Numbered from the stretch's first letter, positions 1-6,200 are shown. The stretch: DNA of 6,720 nucleotides from Candidatus Nanopelagicales bacterium (GCA_025455985.1 JALOLM010000120.1:1-6720); one strand, 5' to 3'. Program-made: numbers and translations. Notes: generated from the letters alone by a model not told the origin.

Positions 1-232
1 GGCCAACGACCTCGTGGTGCTGGAGGACGACAAGGGTCTGCAGACCGCGGAGAACATCCTGCCCGCGCTGAACTCCGACGCCGTGACCGACACGATCACG
101 CAGGCGCTGGACCCGGTCTCGGCCGCGCTGACCACAGATGAGTTGCAGCAGCTCAACGAGCAGGTCGAGATCGACCGGGAGAGCCCTGAGACGGTGGCCA
201 CCAACTGGCTGACGGAGAAGGGTCTGCTGTAG
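1..232 (+). CDS. Osmoprotectant (glycine betaine/choline type) ABC transporter solute-binding protein, C-terminal part
   Basis: The gene enters from the left edge. Reading frame begins at base 2 and ends with TAG at 230-232, giving 76 residues. The pattern is LVVLEDDKGLQ, then ENILPAL, then LTTDELQQLN, then a final SPETVATNWLTEKGLL. This matches the C-terminal lobe of OpuAC-type (OpuCC/ProX-like) binding domains, which typically end with a charged helix and a 'DPxxVAxxWLxxxGL' motif. In the family, the protein captures quaternary-amine osmolytes outside the membrane and delivers them to an ABC permease. The signal peptide and aromatic ligand cage lie outside the window, so the exact substrate cannot be read. 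The permease and ATPase genes, if adjacent, are upstream. No same-strand gene follows within reach, and a strong hairpin starts 5 bases after the stop, so this is probably the last gene of its operon. The family call is secure; the substrate is inferred. Confidence 0.85.
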   Translation, partial: ANDLVVLEDDKGLQTAENILPALNSDAVTDTITQALDPVSAALTTDELQQLNEQVEIDRESPETVATNWLTEKGLL

Positions 233-236
233 TTCC

Positions 237-276
237 CTGGTCGCCGGGGCTATTTATCCATGTCCCCGGCGACCAG
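237..276. terminator. Bidirectional hairpin terminator between convergent genes
   Basis: A perfect 13-bp inverted repeat, CTGGTCGCCGGGG (237-249) and CCCCGGCGACCAG (264-276), encloses a 14-base loop. The flanks AGTTCC (231-236) and GGAAACT (279-285) could extend the stem with small bulges. It lies 5 bases after the stop of the transporter gene. It also covers the stop codon of the NuoD-like gene (250-252) and its last codons, so it can serve both strands. No T-run follows on either strand, which is common for actinobacterial terminators. The terminator role is inferred from position and stem strength. Confidence 0.75.
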
Positions 277-1269
277 CAGGAAACTCATGAGCGCGACCGG
301 CAGGTCGTCCACCGCAGTCCCGGGCAGGCACGCGCCGAGGGCTGCCGCGTTATTGAAACTGGCTGACCGCAGTTTCATGCGCCACGGCACCACGTCGCCG
401 CGGGAGACGATCCACCACCCGTTGACCCCCGAGCCGGTCTCGCTGGCGCCGTAGTACTCACCTTCGGGCAGCCGGATCGTCCGCGGCAGTTTTGTGTCCA
501 CCGGGCCGTCCGGGAGATCCACCGATCGCAGGTACTCGCACGACACGGCGATCTCATCGGCGAGGCACTGCATCCGGGCCAGCGCATCGCCGGTCGTCCG
601 GTTCACATGCGGTAGGTAGTCGCGCAAGTCCCGGTCCCAACCGCTGGCCCTCGCGACGATGCCACTGGTCGCGAACCCGATTGCTTGTTCGCGGGTCAGC
701 GTCGCGACACCTTCCAAGTCGCCGGCCACCTTCGCCAAGGCGGCGGTTCCGGCCACGCACTCCTCGAGCGGCAAGCCCGCCAGCCACTCCTGGTCCATGT
801 CCAGGCTCAACCCGCCGATGCGCACAATCATCAGATGCATGCGCGCGCCGGTGAAGAGGTCCAAGGCGCGGGTGAGCTGCTCGCGCGCCGACCGCATACC
901 CGTGGCGTCCCCGCCGAGTTCGGCCACGGTCTCTCCGAGCCAATAGAGGTGGTGGTTGATCCGGCACACCTCGCTCACGACGGTGCGCAGGGCACTCGCA
1001 CGCGCCGGAACCTGGATGCCCAGTGCCTCCTCCATGACCCTCGCCGCACTGAGCTCGCCGTCGAAGCTGCTCAGCCAGTCATGGCGGTTGGCCAAGGACA
1101 GGATCTGGCGGTAGTCGCGGGACTCGAACAACTTCTCGGCACCGCGGTGCATCAGCCCGGTGATCACCTCGGCCTTGACTATCCGGCCGTCGGCGGCCTC
1201 ACCGCGGATCCGCAGCAGGCCGTGCCCGGCCGGATGTGATGCTGGTAGCGGAATGTCCAGGGTCTCCAC
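250..1269 (-). CDS. Orphan NuoD-like protein (complex I 49-kDa subunit / [NiFe]-hydrogenase large-subunit superfamily)
   Basis: This 339-residue protein aligns along the NuoD family. It has HPxxHG at residues 12-17, GLMHRGxEKL at 38-47, SEVCRINHHLYWLG at 99-112, GARMHLMIVRIGG at 141-153, the RASGWDRDLRDYLPH block at 207-221, YYGASETGSGVNGWWIVSRG at 272-291 and a C-terminus like the NuoD 'GExDR' end (GDMDK). Complex I NuoD lines the quinone cavity at the hydrophilic arm. H16 matches the quinone-site His of Thermus Nqo4 (His38), but the Tyr87 equivalent is Trp66. There are no CxxC pairs, so no Ni-Fe site. Start: GTG at 1267-1269 is the first usable codon after an in-frame stop at 1294-1296, and it sits just before the family homology; no clear Shine-Dalgarno is seen. 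It is slightly shorter than typical NuoD (about 370-430). No nuo genes flank it. The upstream hydrolase is 154 bp away with repeat R1 between, so it is probably transcribed alone. Its role is unknown: an accessory complex subunit or a repurposed paralogue are both possible. Confidence 0.82.
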   Translation of the reverse strand: METLDIPLPASHPAGHGLLRIRGEAADGRIVKAEVITGLMHRGAEKLFESRDYRQILSLANRHDWLSSFDGELSAARVMEEALGIQVPARASALRTVVSEVCRINHHLYWLGETVAELGGDATGMRSAREQLTRALDLFTGARMHLMIVRIGGLSLDMDQEWLAGLPLEECVAGTAALAKVAGDLEGVATLTREQAIGFATSGIVARASGWDRDLRDYLPHVNRTTGDALARMQCLADEIAVSCEYLRSVDLPDGPVDTKLPRTIRLPEGEYYGASETGSGVNGWWIVSRGDVVPWRMKLRSASFNNAAALGACLPGTAVDDLPVALMSFLLVAGDMDK

Positions 1270-1316
1270 GGGGTAATCGTGGCAGAGGCCTGTTCAGGTG
1301 CGCAGATGCTCCTGCT

Positions 1317-1392
1317 GTCGGGGAGAGGTTGTGCAATCGGGGAGCGAACCCACGCGTTGATCTGCTCACGGATGGCACAACATCTCACCGAT
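1317..1392 (-). repeat. 76-bp imperfect palindromic element, copy R1
   Basis: The element lies in the 154-bp gap between the hydrolase stop and the NuoD-like start. Read on the minus strand from 1392, the arms are ATCGGTGAGATGTTGTGC (1392-1375) and GCACAACCTCTCCCCGAC (1334-1317), pairing at 15 of 18 positions. The interior continues with partial pairing to a central ACGCGT. By hand count, 28 of 38 possible positions form Watson-Crick pairs, plus two G-T wobbles. It aligns without gaps to the element at 6261-6336 (48 of 76 identical). It begins 31 bases after the hydrolase stop and ends 47 bases before the NuoD-like start, so it could terminate the hydrolase transcript or form a leader hairpin for the NuoD-like gene. 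Because it is nearly symmetrical, orientation is assigned only by the better alignment to R2. Confidence 0.8.
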
Positions 1393-1423
1393 TGCATCGG
1401 GGCGGCGGACAACGCGGCGCTGC

Positions 1424-3424
1424 CTACTCGGCCAGCTTCTCCACGTCGTCGACGCTGACCTCGTGGCCGACCCATTCGCCCACGCGCTTCTCGACCTTCT
1501 CCTCGGCTTCCGCCCGCTTGTCCTCCGGGGCGGCTGCGGCGGCGCTCCAGTCGCGCTGCACAGCGAAGTGCAGGTCACGGTTGCGCAGCGCCTCCTGCAT
1601 CCGGGCGAACTGGTCGTCGCTGACCTCCAGGCCGAACACCTGGCGGATGGCGGCCGGAATCTCCCGGTGGTAGTCGTGGCCGCCCTCATCGAACAATCCC
1701 GGCGTCGGGTTCAGCGCGTTCTGCATGTCCAGGAACGTGGCGAAGAACGTCACCACGGGCTGCCAGTCGGTGCCGCGGGGGGAACCCGGCGGGCGCTTGG
1801 CGTCGGGGCCGAGCCACGCTGGCCGACGCCACAGCAGCGACGGACCGAACTTGGGGATCGGGTCGTCGCCGTTCTGCAGGAGCAGGTACCTGACCTGTGA
1901 GGCCTGCTCCGCCGACAGGCCGTGCCAGTCGCGCACAGCCCGTGGCAGGTAGGCGGCACCGGGACCGATCGACGGCACCTGGGATACGGAGCGATCGCCC
2001 CAGATCTCGTCGCGCCATTTCGTGGCGTTTGGGGTGCCGATCCAAACGGCTGCCTCCAGCCCGATCCCGGCGGGTCCGGTGATTCCCTGACCGCGGAACA
2101 TCTCCTGACTCACCTGCGACCCGAGGCTCTCGCCGAACATCACGAACCGTGGTCGCTTGTCCACCGGCCGCTGCAGCAGTCGCTCGATGATGCCATTCAC
2201 GACCATCTTCGTCTGCCGGGTGCCGCTGTGTACACGGTTCAGTGACAGGGCAGAAGGCAGCACTGAGTACTGAATCCCGATGGATGCACAGTCCCCGCGG
2301 GTCAAGTATTCGAACGTGTCAGTCGCTACGTAGTTGACGTAGCCAGATCCAGTGGGGGAGAAAAGCGCGACGATCGGCCGGTCCAGCGCGCCGGTGCGGT
2401 CGATCTCGGCAAGCAGCAACTCGGCGCGCTCCCGCTCGGTGTCGGCACTGGCCAGCGAGGCGTAGACGCGGATGGGTTGCTTGGCTGGCTCGCCCATCAC
2501 CGCGGTGATCTGGTCAGGTGTCAGAGCACCGTGCAGCCAGCGGCCGGGCTCGCGGCTTTGCTTGTCCCAACTGATGTGGGAACCCGGGCCTCCGGTCACC
2601 TCGGGGATCGTGGGGGGCTGCAGGTTTGACACGTCAGCCTCGCTGCCCGCTACCGCCAGTTTGCGGTTGACCAGGGTGAGCGCGCCCCAGCCCGCAGCTG
2701 CCAGAGCGGCCGCCGAGGCAAGACGCCCAGCGGTGCGGTGGTCTGCGGCTTGCCCGCCGAGGATGGCTGCGGCAACCCGCGAGAGGCCGGCGCTGAGTTT
2801 CGCCTCACCGTGACCCGCGACGACGAGCAGTGCGGTAGTGACTCCTGCTGCCGCGATCGCCTTGGGCGGGGCCACACTCCGCGTGATGTTCTCGTGGGCA
2901 CGTCCGTCGGTGGCGTCCATCGAACCCGGCGCGGACTTGCGCACTGTCGCGTACCCGACGCCGGCGAGGAGTGCGGCTGCTCCGCTGGTGACCGCGGATT
3001 GGTGGCCGGGCACGGAGCGGGTCGCGGCCGCGGCCAGACCGGCGGCACCGGCAGCGCCGTACCCTTGGGCCACCAGGCGGGCGAAGGCCCGTCGCCCGGG
3101 CTCGTGCTCGTCGTAGGGCAGCTTCTTCATCGCCGCCGCCGCGACCGCCACTGCTGCGGTGTCGACCACAAGGCTGGACGCGAGACCGGTATGGCCAAAC
3201 CGGCGCGATACGGCCCGCAGCAGCGAATGCGCCGAGGTGCCCCAGCCATACCCGGAGGCCCCGGCGATGCCCGACAGGATCGCCTGGTCCCTGGTCGCGC
3301 GGGTCAGCAGGTTCGGTTGAAACGACCGCCCGGTGGTGAAGGCGCCGAGCAGGATGCCAGCCTGGGCGGACAGGTCGAGGTCATTTGCATCAGTCACGTT
3401 GGACAGTCTGCCAAGAAATCGCAT
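1424..3424 (-). CDS. Membrane alpha/beta-hydrolase of the Abhydrolase_9 family
   Basis: This is a 666-residue protein. Residues about 17-255 are Ala/Gly-rich with roughly six to seven hydrophobic stretches (for example 81-99, 187-204, 234-253), fitting the membrane N-domain of this family. A serine-hydrolase domain follows from about 271 to 600, with GGPGSHISWD at 278-287, PIRVYASLASADT at 317-329, FSPTGSGYVNY at 355-365, the nucleophile elbow GESLGS at 431-436 (Ser433), LLQNGDDPIPKF at 515-526 (Asp521 the likely acid) and GGHDYHREIP at 581-590 (His583 the likely base). The 66-residue tail is highly charged. The family is mainly actinobacterial (M. tuberculosis Rv1069c belongs to it, from memory); its substrate is not known to me, though a lipid or ester is plausible. 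The ATG at 3424 has a weak GGGGGA about 9 bases upstream. A GTG ten codons in (starting MTDAND) is an alternative start. It is divergent from the nuclease gene and probably transcribed alone. Confidence 0.9.
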   Translation of the reverse strand: MRFLGRLSNVTDANDLDLSAQAGILLGAFTTGRSFQPNLLTRATRDQAILSGIAGASGYGWGTSAHSLLRAVSRRFGHTGLASSLVVDTAAVAVAAAAMKKLPYDEHEPGRRAFARLVAQGYGAAGAAGLAAAATRSVPGHQSAVTSGAAALLAGVGYATVRKSAPGSMDATDGRAHENITRSVAPPKAIAAAGVTTALLVVAGHGEAKLSAGLSRVAAAILGGQAADHRTAGRLASAAALAAAGWGALTLVNRKLAVAGSEADVSNLQPPTIPEVTGGPGSHISWDKQSREPGRWLHGALTPDQITAVMGEPAKQPIRVYASLASADTERERAELLLAEIDRTGALDRPIVALFSPTGSGYVNYVATDTFEYLTRGDCASIGIQYSVLPSALSLNRVHSGTRQTKMVVNGIIERLLQRPVDKRPRFVMFGESLGSQVSQEMFRGQGITGPAGIGLEAAVWIGTPNATKWRDEIWGDRSVSQVPSIGPGAAYLPRAVRDWHGLSAEQASQVRYLLLQNGDDPIPKFGPSLLWRRPAWLGPDAKRPPGSPRGTDWQPVVTFFATFLDMQNALNPTPGLFDEGGHDYHREIPAAIRQVFGLEVSDDQFARMQEALRNRDLHFAVQRDWSAAAAAPEDKRAEAEEKVEKRVGEWVGHEVSVDDVEKLAE

Positions 3425-3461
3425 AGAGCGGGTTCCCCCGGAGCGTGGGAGCCGTTGGTTT

Positions 3462-3477
3462 CACATTGATCACTGTG
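3462..3477. promoter_or_regulatory. Candidate operator palindrome in the hydrolase/nuclease divergent region
   Basis: CACATTGATCACTGTG is a 16-bp imperfect palindrome (two mismatched positions, giving CACAnTGATCAnTGTG). It lies 38 bases before the hydrolase start and 65 bases before the nuclease start, where a dimeric regulator could act on both promoters. It is not the canonical CRP layout (TGTGA-N6-TCACA), since the half-sites face the other way. It is supported only by symmetry and location. No convincing -35/-10 pair stands out in the 118-bp gap. Confidence 0.35.
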
Positions 3478-3486
3478 CAGAGGCCG

Positions 3487-3504
3487 CGACACACCTGCGT
3501 GTCG
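3487..3504 (+). promoter_or_regulatory. Candidate inverted repeat ahead of the nuclease gene
   Basis: CGACAC and GTGTCG flank a 6-base spacer (ACCTGC). The repeat starts 56 bases and ends 39 bases upstream of the nuclease GTG. It could be a second operator or a small hairpin in the leader. A weak -10-like TAACTT lies just downstream at 3508-3513. The only evidence is symmetry and position. Confidence 0.3.
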
Positions 3505-3528
3505 GGGTAACTTCACGACAAAGGCGAC

Positions 3529-3534
3529 GGGAGG
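3529..3534 (+). promoter_or_regulatory. Ribosome binding site deciding the nuclease start
   Basis: GGGAGG stands 8 bases before the GTG at 3543, an ideal spacing, and supports that start. A second purine run, AGGAGG (3537-3542), touches the GTG directly. A third, GGAGGA (3548-3553), precedes another in-frame GTG at 3558, so a product five residues shorter (320 aa) is possible. Confidence 0.55.
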
Positions 3535-3542
3535 TCAGGAGG

Positions 3543-4520
3543 GTGACGGAGGATTTCGTGATCGCGCGCAACCCCGACTCGGACTCGTCGCTGCCGTATC
3601 TGGTGCGGATCCCGCTGGGGCCGCGGGGCATCGTGCTCAAGGTCCGTGACACGTGGCCGCGCACAGCGAAGGTCTACTGCCACCGTGCGCCGGGTTGGCC
3701 CGATGATCCCGAGGTCGTCGAGCGGGTGCCCGTGCGTTCGTGTGTCAAGCGCGGGGCTGCCATCGACCTCGTCCTCGAGCGGGGCCGGGAGAACCGTTCG
3801 CAGTTCGTGGTCACGCGCATCAGGGGAGGCCGGGAGGCGATCTTCTGGCAGTCGGCGCGTACCACCAAGCAGGCCCGGCCCAATGTCGGGCTGCCGACGG
3901 GTCGCGCACAGGGTCTGGCGGATCTGACCGTGCTGGTCGACAGCCACGAGCGATACCCGTACACATTCGCCCGGCAGTCAGGCCGCGGCCACGTGGAGAC
4001 CGTGCGCAGAGGTCTGGCAGCGGGGGACTATGCGGTCGAACTCGACGGCCGCGTCGTGGCTGCGGTGGAACGCAAGTCGCTCACCGATCTGTCGGCCAGC
4101 CTGCTCAACGGGAAACTACGGTTCGCGATGGCCGACCTCGCGGCTTTGCCCCGTGCAGCCGTGGTGGTCGAGGAGCGCTACTCGAAACTCTTCGCCTTGG
4201 AGCACGTGCGGCCGTCTGTCGTGGCCGACGCACTGGCCGAGGCCCAGGTGCGCTGTCCGGGGGTGCCGATCTTCTTCGCCGAAACCCGCACCTTGGCCGA
4301 GGAGTGGACCTACCGGTTCTTGGCGGCAGGTTTGAACGCGGTGGCCCACCACGAAGCGCCCATCGATCTGCCTGAGGCGGGGCCGTTGCCGCCTGCCGAA
4401 CCTACGACGAAGCAGGTGCGCGCGTGGGCGTTGGAGCAGGGACTTCCCGTGTCCGATCGCGGCAAATTGCGCCCAGAGGTCTGGGAGGCCTATAAGGGCG
4501 CGCACACGTCGCGGCAATAG
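3543..4520 (+). CDS. ERCC4/XPF-type nuclease domain protein with C-terminal Lsr2-like DNA-binding domain
   Basis: This is a 325-residue protein. Residues 1-125 form an unrecognised basic N-terminal region (SSLPYLVRIPLG, DTWPRTAKVYCH, REAIFWQSART, KQARPNVGLP). An ERCC4 nuclease domain spans about 128-265: VDSHE at 132-136, GD at 161-162 and ERKSLTD at 176-182, which gives the XPF/MUS81 signature GD-Xn-ERK-X3-D. The usual VDxRE motif has His135 in place of Arg. Residues 287-321 (TTKQVRAWALEQG, VSDRGKLRPEVWEAYKGAH) match the C-terminal domain of the actinobacterial nucleoid protein Lsr2, whose RGR hook inserts into the AT-rich minor groove; here it reads RGK (306-308). XPF-family proteins cut branched DNA and normally carry a helix-hairpin-helix partner domain. 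None is present here, so the Lsr2-like domain may supply DNA binding. The open frame extends upstream to 3333, but that part overlaps the hydrolase and lacks homology; GTG 3543 has a good ribosome binding site. A role in DNA repair or defence is inference. Confidence 0.9.
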   Translation: MTEDFVIARNPDSDSSLPYLVRIPLGPRGIVLKVRDTWPRTAKVYCHRAPGWPDDPEVVERVPVRSCVKRGAAIDLVLERGRENRSQFVVTRIRGGREAIFWQSARTTKQARPNVGLPTGRAQGLADLTVLVDSHERYPYTFARQSGRGHVETVRRGLAAGDYAVELDGRVVAAVERKSLTDLSASLLNGKLRFAMADLAALPRAAVVVEERYSKLFALEHVRPSVVADALAEAQVRCPGVPIFFAETRTLAEEWTYRFLAAGLNAVAHHEAPIDLPEAGPLPPAEPTTKQVRAWALEQGLPVSDRGKLRPEVWEAYKGAHTSRQ

Positions 4521-4564
4521 CGCCTCGTGCAGTGCCCGCTCGCTGACACCCGACGTCCGGTGGC

Positions 4565-4599
4565 ATGGCCCAACTGCTCAGTCCAACCGAACGGGCCAT
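4565..4599 (+). terminator. Weak hairpin downstream of the nuclease gene
   Basis: ATGGCCC (4565-4571) and GGGCCAT (4593-4599) form a perfect 7-bp inverted repeat with a 21-base loop, starting 44 bases after the nuclease stop. It could end the nuclease transcript before the peptidase gene. The long loop and lack of a T-run make this tentative. Confidence 0.3.
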
Positions 4600-4609
4600 C
4601 GCCGCGCGG

Positions 4610-4623
4610 AGGCACACGTGCCT
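4610..4623. promoter_or_regulatory. Short palindrome upstream of the M1 peptidase
   Basis: AGGCAC-AC-GTGCCT is a perfect 6-bp inverted repeat with a 2-base spacer, ending 32 bases before the peptidase ATG. The spacer is too short for an RNA hairpin loop, so protein binding to DNA (an operator) is the more natural reading. Evidence is symmetry and position only. Confidence 0.35.
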
Positions 4624-4655
4624 AGGGTCGGGGAGAATGCAACGAAAGGCCCACC

Positions 4656-6200
4656 ATGATCGCTCGCTCCGGTTTGGCTCTCACGACCTGTGCCCTCCTG
4701 GCTGTCGCTGCTCCCGCAGTTGCCAATCCAGGTGGGCCGGCCCGCGGCTTGGGCGATCCGCTGTTGCCGCAGATCGGGAACCGCGGCTACGACGTGCAGA
4801 ACTACCGGATCTACCTCGACTACGACCCAGCGGCGAACTTTTTCAACTCCGCCGAAACCACCATTCGCGCACGCGCGCTCAAGACGATGAATCAGTTCTC
4901 CTTGGACTTCCAGGCCCTCGATGTCTCCAGCGTCAAGGTGGACGGCCGTGAAGTCCGCTTCCGCCAAGTCGAGGCGACGCCACAGTTGAGCGACAATCCT
5001 GCGGTGACCCAGCCGATGAAGTTGATGGTCGATCTGAATCCCCCCAACCGGCTGAGGAAGGGCAGCAACTTCACCGTCGTGGTGACCTACTCCGGTGCCC
5101 CGGAGGCGATCACTGACACCGACGAGTCGATCGAGGGCTGGATCCGGGCGTGCTATCCGCGGGTCGGGGACCAAACCTGCGACGGCGCGTTCGTGGTCAA
5201 CGAGCCGATCGGCGCGCAGAGTTGGTTCCCCTCGAACAACCACCCGTCGGACAAGGCCACCTTCGACACGTTGATCCGCGTGCCGGAGGGCAAGACCGCG
5301 CTTGGCGTGGGGGAGAACGTCGGCAACATCGACAACGGTGACGGCACGGTGACCTGGCGGTGGCGTGAGGACGACCCGACCGCCACCTACCTGACGACAG
5401 CTACCGTGGGGGATTTCACCTACACCGATGACCCAATGACCGAGACCTCCATCGGGCGGAGTTTCCCGGTGTACAACGCAGTGGACAGCAGCGCGACGGC
5501 CGCGCAGGCCGCCGCCATCCAGGTCGCGCTGGCCAAGGCCCCCGTGCAGCTCAACTACCTCAGTGACCTGTACGGGCCGTACCCCTTCGACTCCAGCGGC
5601 GCGGTCGCCGACCGTGCGGCCGGCGTTGGGTACGCCCTCGAGGTGCAGGGCAAGCCGCACTACCCAGGTGGCTTCAACTCGGGGAACCCTTTCATCGAAC
5701 CCGATACGCAACTGCACGAACTGGCCCACCAGTGGTTCGGTAACGCCGTCACCCTGCAGACCTGGGCGGACATCTGGTTCAACGAAGGCTGGGCGTACTG
5801 GAGCGAGTTGTACTGGAGCTACCAGGAGCAGGGGGGCGACGATCCGGCCGACATCTTCTATGACACGTACGCCAACGCCCCTGCTGAGGATTGGGAGCTC
5901 GCCCCGGCCGTCCTCGGTGGTGACCCAGCCAACCTCTTTGCTTTCTTCCCCACATACGAGCGGGGCGCGATGACTTTGCAGGGGTACCGTGAGATCGTCG
6001 GTGACGCGAAGTTCTTCGCCTTGGCCGACACGCTGCTGGCCAAGTACCGGTACTCCAACATCAGCACGCGGCAATTCATCGCTGAGGCCAAGATCGCCAG
6101 TGGTTTCAAGGGCGCGAAACTCGGGCTGTTGGACCGCTACTTCCGGCAGTGGCTGTATGGCACGACGCGGCCAACGATCCTGCCGGGGGCGTTCGCCTGA
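4656..6200 (+). CDS. Secreted short M1-family zinc metallopeptidase
   Basis: This 514-residue protein begins with a Sec signal peptide: R4, a hydrophobic core at about 5-20, and AVA before N24 as the likely cleavage site. The N-terminal beta domain runs from about 45 to 260 (YDVQNYRIYLDYDP at the start). The thermolysin-like catalytic domain follows. Zinc ligands are His354 and His358 in HELAHQWFGN and Glu377 in WFNEGWAYWSE, exactly HExxH-x18-E; Glu355 is the catalytic base. Tyr434 in TYERGAM matches the transition-state Tyr. The GAMEN exopeptidase motif reads GYALE (325-329). Only three Cys exist: one in the signal peptide, and Cys166 and Cys175, which could form a disulfide outside the cell. 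It lacks the large C-terminal helical domain of full-length aminopeptidase N (about 850 aa), as is usual for short secreted actinobacterial members. GAAAGG (4644-4649) stands 6 bases before the ATG. It probably trims peptides outside the cell. It is transcribed alone or weakly linked to the nuclease gene 135 bp upstream. Confidence 0.93.
   Translation: MIARSGLALTTCALLAVAAPAVANPGGPARGLGDPLLPQIGNRGYDVQNYRIYLDYDPAANFFNSAETTIRARALKTMNQFSLDFQALDVSSVKVDGREVRFRQVEATPQLSDNPAVTQPMKLMVDLNPPNRLRKGSNFTVVVTYSGAPEAITDTDESIEGWIRACYPRVGDQTCDGAFVVNEPIGAQSWFPSNNHPSDKATFDTLIRVPEGKTALGVGENVGNIDNGDGTVTWRWREDDPTATYLTTATVGDFTYTDDPMTETSIGRSFPVYNAVDSSATAAQAAAIQVALAKAPVQLNYLSDLYGPYPFDSSGAVADRAAGVGYALEVQGKPHYPGGFNSGNPFIEPDTQLHELAHQWFGNAVTLQTWADIWFNEGWAYWSELYWSYQEQGGDDPADIFYDTYANAPAEDWELAPAVLGGDPANLFAFFPTYERGAMTLQGYREIVGDAKFFALADTLLAKYRYSNISTRQFIAEAKIASGFKGAKLGLLDRYFRQWLYGTTRPTILPGAFA

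Noticed and set aside
250..1269. [NiFe]-hydrogenase large subunit
   Set aside because: The superfamily fold is shared, but both Ni-binding CxxC pairs are absent and the C-terminus matches NuoD.
2738..3469. A 243-codon open frame on the plus strand inside the hydrolase gene
   Set aside because: It is antisense to the Ala-rich membrane domain, has low-complexity composition and no family motif.
3499..3520. DNA-damage promoter (LexA box or PafBC-type TGTCRG motif) ahead of the nuclease
   Set aside because: TGTCGG is present, but the required spacing to a TAnnnT -10 element is not, and there is no LexA-type TCGAAC-N4-GTTCGA.
3333..3542. Upstream extension of the nuclease reading frame
   Set aside because: The first 70 codons overlap the start of the hydrolase gene on the other strand and show no homology. 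The GTG at 3543 has a well-spaced ribosome binding site and starts just before the conserved region.
4656..4727. Lipoprotein signal (LTTC) in the M1 peptidase
   Set aside because: Thr before Cys12 does not fit a lipobox, and the hydrophobic core continues past the Cys to a normal AVA cleavage site.
4578..6074. A 498-codon open frame on the minus strand opposite the M1 peptidase gene
   Set aside because: Its protein is rich in Val, Arg, Gly and His with no recognisable motif. The opposite strand has an intact signal peptide and zinc site, so this is a high-GC shadow frame.
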